Both the position numbers and the translations under genes were made by a program. The notes under the pieces were generated by a model that did not search any database, was not told the DNA's origin, and saw only the letters and a list, made by a program, of their open reading frames with translations. 64,000 bases of DNA from Kiritimatiellia bacterium (lineage in GTDB: Bacteria; Verrucomicrobiota; Kiritimatiellia; RFP12; UBA1067): positions 12,871-76,870 of the forward strand of contig JAEDKA010000012.1 of the NCBI GenBank assembly GCA_016296065.1, read 5' to 3'. Positions 44,906 through 53,280 of the stretch are shown here, in pieces; positions within the stretch are counted from its first letter, which is position 1; every line of letters starts with the position of its first letter.

Positions 44906-44924
44906 ACGCGGCATATCCGCCGCG
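44903..44924 (-). terminator. Possible weak terminator after the GH2 gene
   Basis: On the minus strand a 6-bp stem (44924-44919 with 44912-44907) with a 6-nt loop is followed by TTTG, just past the GH2 stop. It overlaps the pheS -35 region. The short T-run makes it weak. Confidence 0.35.
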
Positions 44925-44927
44925 GCG

Positions 44928-46649
44928 CTATTTCTTCCCGGTGTAGTAGCGTTTCACCGTTCCCGCCGCGAGCTTCGCGTTGCGGTAGCGGTCGAAAAGA
45001 CCCGCCATGTTGTAGCCGAGCGGCTTCGTGCGGATGTCGCTTCCGCCGCGGAAATACGTTCGCGAGTCGCAGAACTGCCACACGGTGAATCCGCTCATCT
45101 CGGGCGAGGCAAGCGTCACCTTGAGGAAGTTCTCGAGGTACTCCGACTGGAACTCCTCCGTCCACTGCGCGCCCATCGGATCGTGGTTGCCGTAGAGCGA
45201 GTAGCATCCGGTCTCGCTGATGATTATCGGCTTGTCGTCTCCGTAGCGCTTCCGTAGAAAGCCGACGTTCGCGTCGAACTGCTCCTTGACGACCTCCGCA
45301 AGCGACTCGGGAGTCATGGCGCGGCCAATCTGCCCGTGCCACGCAGGGTAGAGGTTGAACGCGATGAAGTCCGTCCTGTCGTTGCACGCGTCCTCCCATC
45401 CGTGCGAACTCGCGAACCCCACGAGATGCCCGGTGTCCTCGGCCCGAATCACGTCGATGAGCCGGTCGGAGAGCGCGCGCCCCTCCTGGCGCTCGGACCC
45501 GAACTCGTTGAGGTAGCCTGTGATGACGACCGAAGGATGGTTGATGGACTCGCGCACCATCATCCGCGTCTGCAGCAACTGGTCGGCGATGAAGACCTTG
45601 TTCGTGAGGTCCCTCCAGTTGCCCCAGCCGAGCGACTCCTCCCAGACCATGAGACCGAGCTCGTCGCAGAGGTCGAGGAATTCCGCGCACTGCGGATAGT
45701 GCGAGCCGCGCACGTAGTTGCATCCGATGGACTTCATGAGCTGTATGTCGCGGTACATCGTCCGACGCGACGTCGCATAGCCATCCTCCGGATGCGACTC
45801 GTGGCGGTTCACGCCCTTGAGCCACAGCTTCTCGCCGTTGAGCCAGAACGCCTTGCCGTGCGCCTCGATCTGGCGGATGCCGAAGCGCGTCGCGCTCCGT
45901 CCCTGCGGCGCGCTGACGGCGACGGTGTGGAGGTTCGGCTTTTCCGGGCTCCACAGCCTGAAGTCCGGAACCTTCACGGTCGCCTTGCCGTCCCTGAACG
46001 CGACGGACGACGCCTTCGCGCCGTCGAACGAGACGGCCGCCGTGAGCTCCGCCGGAAGCTCGCCCTTCGCCTCGAGCGTCAGCTCGACGGTCCCAGTCTT
46101 CCAGGCGCGCGTGCGCACGACCACGCGGTCGAGCTCCACGGGCTCGTGCTGGAGCCTCAGCTCGACGCCGTGGAAGAATCCGCCCGCGAGGTAGAAGTCG
46201 TAGTTCGGCTTGTAGACGAGCTCCATGTCCCAGGCGAGGTTGTTGTCCAAGGCCGCGGCGAGAGTGTGCTCGCCTGCCGCGAGCGCGCCAAGCTCAAGCT
46301 CTATCGTCGAATAGGCTAGGCGCGACACCCCGACCTCGCGTCCGTCGAGGAAGAACTTCGACTGCAGTCCGAAGCCCTTCACCTTGAGGAACGCGTTCAG
46401 CGCCGGCTTATCCAGCGTGAACGTGCGGCGGTAGTGCGCAAGCCCGCGCTGCGCATACCACTTCGGCATAAGGTCGAAGCACCCGGGAACGACGATCTTG
46501 TCCGTCGCCTCGAAGTCCGCCCTTCCCTGCTCGAGCTTAGCGCCGCGCGCGAACGCAAAGTCCCACGTGCCGTCGAGAGAAAGGGTGTCAAGATCAGCCA
46601 ACGCCGCGGATGCCGCGAACGCAAGTGCGGCGAATGCAATTGTCTTCAT
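44928..46649 (-). CDS. Secreted glycoside hydrolase family 2 protein, beta-glucuronidase-like
   Basis: The 573-residue protein has a signal peptide (MKTIAFAALAFAASAALA), an N-terminal sugar-binding domain (LDGTWDFAF, AHYRRTFTL), an Ig-like middle domain and a TIM barrel. The likely acid/base Glu is in ITGYLNEFGS near residue 385 and the nucleophile Glu is in IIISETGCYS near residue 480. NRHESHPEDG and NYVRGSHYPQ are typical of UidA-like GH2 enzymes. It would release terminal glucuronic or galacturonic acid, or another beta-linked sugar, in the periplasm or outside. The ATG at 46649 has AGGAGG upstream. Confidence 0.88.
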   Translation of the reverse strand: MKTIAFAALAFAASAALADLDTLSLDGTWDFAFARGAKLEQGRADFEATDKIVVPGCFDLMPKWYAQRGLAHYRRTFTLDKPALNAFLKVKGFGLQSKFFLDGREVGVSRLAYSTIELELGALAAGEHTLAAALDNNLAWDMELVYKPNYDFYLAGGFFHGVELRLQHEPVELDRVVVRTRAWKTGTVELTLEAKGELPAELTAAVSFDGAKASSVAFRDGKATVKVPDFRLWSPEKPNLHTVAVSAPQGRSATRFGIRQIEAHGKAFWLNGEKLWLKGVNRHESHPEDGYATSRRTMYRDIQLMKSIGCNYVRGSHYPQCAEFLDLCDELGLMVWEESLGWGNWRDLTNKVFIADQLLQTRMMVRESINHPSVVITGYLNEFGSERQEGRALSDRLIDVIRAEDTGHLVGFASSHGWEDACNDRTDFIAFNLYPAWHGQIGRAMTPESLAEVVKEQFDANVGFLRKRYGDDKPIIISETGCYSLYGNHDPMGAQWTEEFQSEYLENFLKVTLASPEMSGFTVWQFCDSRTYFRGGSDIRTKPLGYNMAGLFDRYRNAKLAAGTVKRYYTGKK

Positions 46650-46680
46650 GCAGAATACCCTCCTGTTCCGGTTTCTGCAC

Positions 46681-46686
46681 AGTATA
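46681..46686 (-). promoter_or_regulatory. -10 box upstream of the 573-residue GH2 gene
   Basis: TATACT on the minus strand in TTTTTGG context, about 31 nt before the ATG. The 18-bp palindrome found at the large GH2 gene is absent here. Confidence 0.5.
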
Positions 46687-46724
46687 CCAAAAACGGCCCC
46701 GGCGGCAAAGTCCGCGGAGGGGCG

Positions 46725-47954
46725 TCACCTGACCTCTTCGCCGTCAAGAAGCACGTTCTTTGCGTTCTCCACGCGGTTCTCCTTGCGCGCCTTCGCGAGG
46801 CGGACGTTCTCAAGCGTAACCCCGTCCACCAGATTGCGCGCGTCGCCGCGTATGTCGATAAGACGCTCCGCCTCCTCGACCGTGACGTTCTTCATCACCA
46901 GGTTGCGGATCGGCGTCACTCGAACCTCGTGCGTCGGGAAGTCCTTCCACTGGTAGATGACGTCCGTGGCGACGGACATCACGCCCCAGCGCACGTTCTT
47001 CGCCTTGATGTTCTCCATGCGGATGTCCTCTACGAAGCCTCCCCTCCGCTCGTTTGTCTTCACGTAGAAGAGCCGGAACGCCTCGCTCTCGAGCGTGCAG
47101 TCGTGCATGTAGACGTTCCTGACCCCGCCGGACATCTCGCTGCCGACGCCGAGCAGGACGTGTCCGTTCACCACGGTGCAGTTCCTCACCTCGATGTTCT
47201 CGCTCGGCGTCGCAAGACGCCACGCGTCCTGGTTGCGACCCGACTTGATTACGATCGCGTCGTCGCCCTGGTCGAAGCGGCAGTTCTCGATGAGGACGTT
47301 CTTCGTCATCTCGACGTCGATTCCGTCGTTGTTGTGTCCGTGCGCATAGACGTCGAGGCCACGCGCGACCACCCCGTCGCAGAGGAACAGGTGTATCGTC
47401 CAGAACGGCGACTCGCGTATCCTGAAGCCCTCGAGCCTGACGTTCGCGCAGCGGTTGAACTGCATGAGATGCGGACGCACATTGGACTCCGGTATCTTCG
47501 TGACGTCGCGCTCCTCGAGCGGAGCGAGAAAGCTGCACCAGTCGTACAGCTTCCTTGTCGCCTCCATGTGCCCCTTGCCTCGTCCGAACCACTTGCGCCA
47601 GAACTCCATCTTCGGCGCGAAGGTGCCCTTTCCGGTGATCGCGACATTGGTGCACCCGTACGCATACACGAGCGGCGAGTAGTTCAGGCACTCCACACCC
47701 TCCCAGCTTGACGGGACTGCCGGAAGATACTTCTTCGGATCGTCCGGGAAGACGATCTTCGCCCCCTCCTCGAGATGCAGCTCGATGTTGCTCCTCAGGC
47801 GGATCGGCCCGTCGGTCAGGTGTTCGCCAGCCGGCACGGTCACCCGTCCGCCGCCCGCCGCAGACACCCTGTCGATCTCGCCCTGAATGGCGGACTCCGC
47901 AGCGCATGTTCCGCACAGCATCGCCACCGCAATCGTCATTGCTTTCACTTTCAT
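46725..47954 (-). CDS. Secreted glycoside hydrolase family 28 (polygalacturonase-like)
   Basis: The 409-residue protein has a signal peptide (MKVKAMTIAVAMLCGTCAA) and a right-handed beta-helix. GH28 motifs are visible: NNDGIDVE (usual NTDG), DQGDDAIVIKSG with the catalytic Asp pair, the GSEMSGGVRN segment in place of GHG, and RLFYVKTNERRG with the RxK substrate-binding residues. It would cut alpha-galacturonide bonds in pectin or rhamnogalacturonan. Start is the ATG at 47954 with GGAGGT upstream. It is between two GH2 genes and fits a pectin or rhamnogalacturonan locus. Confidence 0.88.
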   Translation of the reverse strand: MKVKAMTIAVAMLCGTCAAESAIQGEIDRVSAAGGGRVTVPAGEHLTDGPIRLRSNIELHLEEGAKIVFPDDPKKYLPAVPSSWEGVECLNYSPLVYAYGCTNVAITGKGTFAPKMEFWRKWFGRGKGHMEATRKLYDWCSFLAPLEERDVTKIPESNVRPHLMQFNRCANVRLEGFRIRESPFWTIHLFLCDGVVARGLDVYAHGHNNDGIDVEMTKNVLIENCRFDQGDDAIVIKSGRNQDAWRLATPSENIEVRNCTVVNGHVLLGVGSEMSGGVRNVYMHDCTLESEAFRLFYVKTNERRGGFVEDIRMENIKAKNVRWGVMSVATDVIYQWKDFPTHEVRVTPIRNLVMKNVTVEEAERLIDIRGDARNLVDGVTLENVRLAKARKENRVENAKNVLLDGEEVR

Positions 47955-47992
47955 CTCTTTTACCTCCGTGATTTTAAGTAATCGCCTGCAAC

Positions 47993-50900
47993 TCACCGTG
48001 CGACGCGCAGTTCTACGACGCGCGCCTTCGCGTCCGCCTTGATCTCCACGCCCGGGATGTATCCGACGAGCGCGGCGAGTTCGCCGCAGACGACCTTCTG
48101 GTTCTTCTTTCCGACGCCGTATATCTCGCAATTGGTGAGATTCTTGTCCTTCCCGTTGTCGAGGAAAAGCTCCGTGAAGCCCGCGCACGCGTCGATCTCG
48201 CGTCCGCCCGCCTTCACCGTCACCATCGGGACGAACGGCGTGGGGCTGAGCTTCCTGAGCCACTTCTTGTTCGGCGGGATGCGCTTCGGCTCGACGACAT
48301 ACTCAAGCTCCGCGCCAGCCGCCTTGAGCGCCGCGAGGACTGGCTCGTACGCGCAGCACACACCCGTGTTGTCGTCCGGCTTCACCGGCTCGCCCATACC
48401 CTTCGCGAACGCGACAGGCGCGCCGTTCACGCGAATTGCATAGGAGACGGCCTTCGCCGTGTCGGACGCCGCGAGGTCCTGCACCGCCTCGGCGGAAGTC
48501 CTGCGCGCAAACGTGCGCGCGTTGGCGGGATACTCCTGCTGCGGTGCCGCGGAAAGCCCGTCTTTCACTTCGAAGGGCTTCAGTTCCAGCGGAACCTGTC
48601 CGCTCTGCCCGTTGGCGCAGCGCCACGCGAGCGTTGCCTTTCCAGGCGTGCGGCCCGCCTTCACGAACACGCGCGCCATGCCGCACTCGAGGTTTACGAA
48701 GTCCTTGCCGATCGGCGACGCCTCGCCGAACACGCCCGAGTTCCATCCGCCCATGAAAACCGGCGTGTTTGAAGTTGAAAGTTTGAAGTTCGAAGTTGCG
48801 GTATGCTTGTCCGGTTCAAAGGACAGCTCGAATGAGATTTTGTCCGAAGCAAACGGATGGACGGTGCCCTTTGCGTCAACGAGACGGAAGTCCACCACGG
48901 CGATGTCCGAGCCGTCCGCAAGCCAGCCCCGCGGCCCCGTCGTGACCGCGGTCTCGACCTTGCCGTCGCCGGCGAACGACTTGATGGCGTGCCGCGCGAT
49001 CTCCTTGCCCGCCTTGTCGCGCGCAATCACCTCGGCCGTGCCGGATTCGGTGATGTCCACGTTCGGGAACGCATAGACGAAGACGTGGTCGGGCTTCGCG
49101 TTGACGCCCTTGGACTTTCCGTTGACGACGAGTTCGACGGACGCGCAGTGCACCGAGCCGATCGCGTAGACTGTCTTGTGCAGCGGATCGCGCTGCGCCA
49201 TCTCGCCCGTCTCCTCCATGAAGTGTCCGTTGTACTTCTTCACGGGATACATGTAGTTGTCCTTCGTGAGCTTCGGATAGCTCCAGTGCCCGACGAGCAT
49301 TACCGCGGGGTCTTCGGACTGCATCACGCGGAAGACGTCGAAGTTCACCTTCGGCAGCCTCACGGCGTCGACCCGTCCGGACGAGCGGCAGTTCTCGCTG
49401 AACGACTGGCGTCCGTGCTGGTTGGAGTCGGTCCAGCACAGCGCCGCGACAGCCGAGTACGTCTTCGCGCCGCGTCCGCTCGCGCGCGCCCCGTAGAACT
49501 CCGCGTACTCCTTCGCCGTCGAGAGCGCGAAGTCCTCCTGCGTCTGGTCGTAGACGTCGAAGCCCGTCTCCTTCTTGCCGCCGTTCAGATACCTGCCGCG
49601 GTAGTCGTAGTCCGGAGGCGTGTAGTCGTCCCACGAGCGGCGCGGCGACTCCTGGCGCGCGTACTCCGTCTCCATCATCGGCACGAACTTCCCGAGCGCC
49701 TTCATCGAATCGAACGCCGGCATCTCGTGGCGGTGAAGCATCGTGCCAACGTACTCCGCCTCCGCGACCTGCTCCTTCGTCTGCAGCGTGCGACAGCCCA
49801 TGAAGCGGAATCCGTCCGGGTCGATGCGCTTCTTGAGCTCGACCATCTCCTTCATGTGCGCGGGGGAAATCTGGTTGTTGCCCGCCTCCCAGAAGACGAC
49901 GGACGGCGAATTGCGGAAGTAGATCATCGTGTCGCGCATCGCCTCCACACGCTGCGCCCAGGCGCGTCCGGAGACGTCGCCCTCCTTGTCGCCCGCGGGC
50001 GCGGCGTTGACGATGCCGAACTTGTCGTACGCGCGCACCGGCGCGGGCTTGGGCGCGACGTGCATCCAGCGAACGAAGTTGGCGTTCGACTTGCGGATTA
50101 GCGCGGCGTCGTAGTCCTGCAGCCAATCGGGTGCGACGCCGATCGCCGCCCACTCGTCTGTGGCGCGCTGGGCGTAGCCCGTGAGCCAGGTGTTCTTTCC
50201 GTTGATCTTGAGTCCGCCGGACGCCGCATCGTACTTCACTTCGCGGAAGCCCGTGCGGATCGTATCACAGTCGAGGACCTTGCCGTCTTCGGCAACAAGC
50301 GTGACGACAACATCGTAGAGGTGCGGCGTGTCAGGCGACCAGAAGACGAGTCCGCTCGCGCGGCACTCCGCCTCAAGCACGGCAGTCTCCGGCGAAGCAA
50401 CGCGCGTCGGCTGCGGCGCGTTTTCGTAAACGTCGCCTTCAAGCGCGGTCTGGAATACTTGCCCGGCATCAGTGGCGGGAATGATCTGCGACAGTCGGCT
50501 GTCGACAGTCGCCAACCGGATGTCGGTCGCCGTCTGTCGGATGTTCCTCACCTCAACCCTGACCTTTAACCTCCGCGCCTCTGCGCCTCTGCGTTGAACA
50601 TCTTCGTTCCTGACCTCCGCCCTGACGCAGATCGTCGCCGCGCCCTTCTCGAAGTCGAAGTCCTTCGCCGTCACGTAGGTTCCGACCGTCTTGAGGTTGT
50701 TGTAGTAGGGAAGGGTCAGATATGTCTTCGAATCCTTGACGACGAGCGAGACGTTTCCGACGAGACCCCCCTGGACCTCGTTGAAGTCAGTTGAATTCCA
50801 CTGGTACGCGGCACCGCTCATGTCGCCCGGTTCATGTCCGGGAATCGTCTCGTGCATGAAGAGCTTCGCGCCGCGCGCCGCGCAGTTGTCCGTCGCGACG

Positions 50901-51388
50901 CAGAGCACGTTCTCGCCCGCCTTCAGGAGCGCCGTCACGTCGAACGCGCACGGCGCGATCCCGGCCTCGTAGTATCCGGCGAACTTTCCGTTCACCCAGA
51001 GGTACACCGACTGCCGCACGGTCTCGAACGTGACGAACGCCTTGCCCTTCGGCGCGGCATCGAGCGCGAAGCGCTTGCGGTAGAACGCCATGCCGCGCCA
51101 GAAGCTCGCCTCGCCCGCATCCACCGCGCGGTCGTCGAAGCTGTCGTGCGCGTTGATCGGATGCGGCACCGAGACCGCCTCCCACGACGAGTCGTCGAAC
51201 GCGGGATCCTCGACCTTGACGCCGTTCGTCTCGACGCTGGACTTCGCCTGCGCGAGCGGAATCGTCTTAGGCGCCTTCGTGAAGCGCCAGTCTGCGTTGA
51301 GGCTGAGCGTCTCTGCGCCAGAGCGGAGAAAAACCGAACCAACGAGCGTGAGACACGCCGCGACAAAAGGGAGTCTTAGTCTGTTCAT
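47993..51388 (-). CDS. Large secreted glycoside hydrolase family 2 protein
   Basis: The 1131-residue protein has a signal peptide (NRLRLPFVAACLTLVGSVFL), N-terminal GH2 domains (SLNADWRFTKAP, WRGMAFYRKRFAL), a TIM barrel and beta-rich C-terminal modules including an Ig-like domain. The nucleophile is probably Glu in MMETEYARQES. At the acid/base position the usual GNE reads GNN, within VFWEAGNNQIS; a Glu three residues earlier may replace it. The last 40 residues resemble a copper-amine-oxidase N-like binding module. Mini-repeats lie in frame at 48768-48799 and 50490-50598. The ATG at 51388 lies 6 nt after a TATACT box, with a palindrome upstream. Confidence 0.85.
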   Translation of the reverse strand: MNRLRLPFVAACLTLVGSVFLRSGAETLSLNADWRFTKAPKTIPLAQAKSSVETNGVKVEDPAFDDSSWEAVSVPHPINAHDSFDDRAVDAGEASFWRGMAFYRKRFALDAAPKGKAFVTFETVRQSVYLWVNGKFAGYYEAGIAPCAFDVTALLKAGENVLCVATDNCAARGAKLFMHETIPGHEPGDMSGAAYQWNSTDFNEVQGGLVGNVSLVVKDSKTYLTLPYYNNLKTVGTYVTAKDFDFEKGAATICVRAEVRNEDVQRRGAEARRLKVRVEVRNIRQTATDIRLATVDSRLSQIIPATDAGQVFQTALEGDVYENAPQPTRVASPETAVLEAECRASGLVFWSPDTPHLYDVVVTLVAEDGKVLDCDTIRTGFREVKYDAASGGLKINGKNTWLTGYAQRATDEWAAIGVAPDWLQDYDAALIRKSNANFVRWMHVAPKPAPVRAYDKFGIVNAAPAGDKEGDVSGRAWAQRVEAMRDTMIYFRNSPSVVFWEAGNNQISPAHMKEMVELKKRIDPDGFRFMGCRTLQTKEQVAEAEYVGTMLHRHEMPAFDSMKALGKFVPMMETEYARQESPRRSWDDYTPPDYDYRGRYLNGGKKETGFDVYDQTQEDFALSTAKEYAEFYGARASGRGAKTYSAVAALCWTDSNQHGRQSFSENCRSSGRVDAVRLPKVNFDVFRVMQSEDPAVMLVGHWSYPKLTKDNYMYPVKKYNGHFMEETGEMAQRDPLHKTVYAIGSVHCASVELVVNGKSKGVNAKPDHVFVYAFPNVDITESGTAEVIARDKAGKEIARHAIKSFAGDGKVETAVTTGPRGWLADGSDIAVVDFRLVDAKGTVHPFASDKISFELSFEPDKHTATSNFKLSTSNTPVFMGGWNSGVFGEASPIGKDFVNLECGMARVFVKAGRTPGKATLAWRCANGQSGQVPLELKPFEVKDGLSAAPQQEYPANARTFARRTSAEAVQDLAASDTAKAVSYAIRVNGAPVAFAKGMGEPVKPDDNTGVCCAYEPVLAALKAAGAELEYVVEPKRIPPNKKWLRKLSPTPFVPMVTVKAGGREIDACAGFTELFLDNGKDKNLTNCEIYGVGKKNQKVVCGELAALVGYIPGVEIKADAKARVVELRVAR
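48768..48799. repeat. GAAGTTGAAAGT-type mini-repeat inside the GH2 gene
   Basis: Copies of GAAGTT, GAAAGTTTGAAGTT and CGAAGTT resemble the block at 4007-4040 and are translated as SNFKLSTSNT. The gene stays in frame. Confidence 0.55.
50490..50598. repeat. GTCGACAGTCGCC/CTGCGCCTCTGCG mini-repeat cluster inside the GH2 gene
   Basis: Two simple-sequence blocks lie next to each other: GTCGGCTGTCGACAGTCGCC-like iterations (50490-50545) and CCTCTGCGCCTCTGCG (50570-50598). They translate as a basic, low-complexity stretch (ATVDSRLSQ and RRGAEARRL) between two GH2 modules without breaking the frame. Confidence 0.5.
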
Positions 51389-51394
51389 AAGAAC

Positions 51395-51423
51395 AGTATA
51401 CCACATTACCCCTTTTGGGGTAA
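51395..51423 (-). promoter_or_regulatory. GH2 promoter with palindromic operator candidate
   Basis: TATACT on the minus strand (51400-51395) ends 6 nt before the ATG. The palindrome TTACCCC-TTTT-GGGGTAA (51406-51423) lies 5 bp upstream of the box and covers the position of a -35. An identical palindrome at the same spacing precedes the GH67-like/GH105 gene. A regulator binding here would block or replace -35 recognition. Confidence 0.7.
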
Positions 51424-51462
51424 AGGGCAAACTTCGGAATTTCTCGGTCCGACGGGATGTCG

Positions 51463-52488
51463 TCAGGCCGGGACGATGAGGTCGTTTCTCCTCAGCGCGC
51501 GGATGGCGTCGCAGTCGAGGGTATGGCCTGCGCGATACGAGACGACGGTGCCTACGAAGCGTTCCGGACCTGCCAGCGCGATGGCCGCCATTAGGTCGAG
51601 CGTCGCCCTGTGCCAGACTGGCTCGAGGAACTTTCCGTTCACCGGGAAGCGCGGCTCAGTGTAGAACCTGCGGCGTCCGTGGATAAGGATGTTCTTCTCG
51701 TTGTAGCCCCAGTTGCGCGTCGCGGCGAAGAGCTTTCCGACCGTCTTGGCGAGGATGTACTGCTTGCGCGTCGCGTTCGTGCGGGCGAAGGCCGCGTAGC
51801 GAAAGGTCTCCGGCGTCACGTCGAAGAGCACCCTCTGGTCGCCTATCACGGTGTTCCACGAAATAGCGCAGTCGATGCGCAGGTTGCGCTCTCCGTTCTC
51901 GGCGGGGAGGAAGAGAAGGAAGTCGCCCCGTCCGCCTCCGAAGGCGACCGGCTCCTTGACGGTTATGTAGGACGCGGGTTCAGCGGTGTCGGATATCCTG
52001 GCGTGCTCCATCGCCTTTACAAGCGGAAGCGACGACTGGTCGAAGAGCGGCGGATCGCCGGAATTGACCTTAAGCAGTACGTCATCCACGCCGAGTCCCA
52101 CTTTAAGCGCGACGATGTGCTCGACCATTCGCAGGTAGTTGTGCGGCGAGCCGGAGCGCATCACGAGGTTCTGCGCGCTCGTCCATAGGTTCGAGATGTC
52201 CATCTCCGTGTCGAGCTGCTCGGGGAGGTCCATGCGCCGTATCCACCAGCCCTTCTTTGCGGACGGTGCGAACGTCAGCGTCTGCTTGCGCGAACCCTGG
52301 AAGGTTCCGACTCCAGCCACCTGCGCCTCGCTCTCGAGAGTGCGGCGGACATCCGGGAAGGGACACGTCCGGTCGGCTGCAAGACGCACCTCGTCGATGG
52401 GCTGGACGCGGAAATGCTCATATGCCGCCGCGATGGAGGCGGCGGAGCCGAAAACGGTCTTTCCGATTGTGTAGGACGGCATATCCAT
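51463..52488 (-). CDS. lpxC: LpxC-family UDP-3-O-acyl-GlcNAc deacetylase, divergent
   Basis: LpxC commits UDP-GlcNAc to lipid A synthesis. The 341-residue protein keeps the expected order: MVEHIVAL near residue 130 (Glu and zinc-binding His of TVEHLLAA), HRATLDLMAAIAL near residue 295 (zinc-binding His and Asp of HKxxD), and RAGHTLD (catalytic His) near residue 320. Inserts and lack of the clean family signatures make it divergent, so it might act on a related substrate. The ATG at 52488 overlaps the Sel1 gene stop as TAATG. Other lpx genes are not here. Confidence 0.7.
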   Translation of the reverse strand: MDMPSYTIGKTVFGSAASIAAAYEHFRVQPIDEVRLAADRTCPFPDVRRTLESEAQVAGVGTFQGSRKQTLTFAPSAKKGWWIRRMDLPEQLDTEMDISNLWTSAQNLVMRSGSPHNYLRMVEHIVALKVGLGVDDVLLKVNSGDPPLFDQSSLPLVKAMEHARISDTAEPASYITVKEPVAFGGGRGDFLLFLPAENGERNLRIDCAISWNTVIGDQRVLFDVTPETFRYAAFARTNATRKQYILAKTVGKLFAATRNWGYNEKNILIHGRRRFYTEPRFPVNGKFLEPVWHRATLDLMAAIALAGPERFVGTVVSYRAGHTLDCDAIRALRRNDLIVPA

Positions 52489-53123
52489 TACTTTACCCCC
52501 GCCGCCGAGAGGCGGTCCTTGGCCGGCGCATAGCCCTGCTCCGCCGACTTCTTGTACCATTCGACGGCCTCGGCGCGGTCCTTCTTCACGCCCTGCCCCG
52601 AGTAAAGGCAGTCGCCCAGGAAGAACTGCGCGATCGCACTGCCCTTCTCCGCCGCCATCCTGAACCACTTCGCGGCCTCGGCTCGGTCCTTCGCCACGCC
52701 CTGTCCCTTGTAGTAGGCAAAGCCGAGATTGTGCTGCGCCTCCGTCTTGCCGCGTTCGGCGGCCATCCTGCACCACTTCACGCTTTCAGAAAGATCCTTG
52801 GGGAGCCCGGTACCGCTGGCATACAGCGCGGAGAGGTTGAACTGCGCGTCCGCATCACCCCCTACCGCCGAGCGCGTGAGCCACTCGACGCCCTTGCGCA
52901 GGTCCTTCTGGACACCATCACCCGTCATGTACATGCAGCCCACATTGTACTGCGCGGCGGAGTTGCCGCGCTCTGCGAGGGCGAGCATCCCCGCGAAGTC
53001 AGTCGGCTCCGATTCGCCGGACCTCTTCCCGCCGCGCAGCAGCGCAACGCCGCCTGCGACAAGCGCCAGCGCGACGACGGCGGACAATACCACCGTCAGT
53101 GTCTTCTTCTCTTTAGAATCCAT
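52488..53123 (-). CDS. Membrane-anchored Sel1-repeat protein
   Basis: The 211-residue protein has one N-terminal membrane segment (LTVVLSAVVALALVAGGVALL) followed by about five Sel1-like repeats of 36 residues (AQYNVGCMYMTGDGV, AQFNLSALYASGTGL, AQHNLGFAYYKGQGV, AQFFLGDCLYSGQGV). Sel1 repeats form helical scaffolds for protein binding, facing the periplasm here. The start is the ATG at 53123, 9 nt after TATACT, with no Shine-Dalgarno sequence. It is translationally coupled to the LpxC-like gene. Confidence 0.88.
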   Translation of the reverse strand: MDSKEKKTLTVVLSAVVALALVAGGVALLRGGKRSGESEPTDFAGMLALAERGNSAAQYNVGCMYMTGDGVQKDLRKGVEWLTRSAVGGDADAQFNLSALYASGTGLPKDLSESVKWCRMAAERGKTEAQHNLGFAYYKGQGVAKDRAEAAKWFRMAAEKGSAIAQFFLGDCLYSGQGVKKDRAEAVEWYKKSAEQGYAPAKDRLSAAGVK

Positions 53124-53132
53124 AGCAGGGAT

Positions 53133-53138
53133 AGTATA
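53133..53138 (-). promoter_or_regulatory. -10 box for the Sel1-lpxC-like pair (near-leaderless)
   Basis: TATACT on the minus strand in ATTTTGG context, ending 9 nt before the Sel1 ATG at 53123. No clear -35. Confidence 0.55.
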
Positions 53139-53182
53139 CCAAAATTCCGGGACGTCCGCTCCGAAGGAACTTGAATAAACTG

Positions 53183-53224
53183 AAAAATGCGCTCCATCCC
53201 GCTAGTTACGGGGCGAAGCGCATT
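53183..53224 (-). terminator. Rho-independent terminator after the Crp/Fnr gene
   Basis: On the minus strand AATGCGCT pairs with AGCGCATT (53224-53217 with 53193-53186), with an inner CCCG/CGGG stem and a T-run after the stem. It lies 57 nt past the stop at 53281. Confidence 0.8.
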
Positions 53225-53280
53225 CTATTCATCGGGCTAATGATGCGACTATTCCGGACCCGACTTCCAGTGGCAACGAA

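Noticed and set aside
51406..51423. Palindrome considered as a Rho-independent terminator
   Set aside because: No T-run follows on either strand, and its fixed spacing to two -10 boxes fits an operator better.
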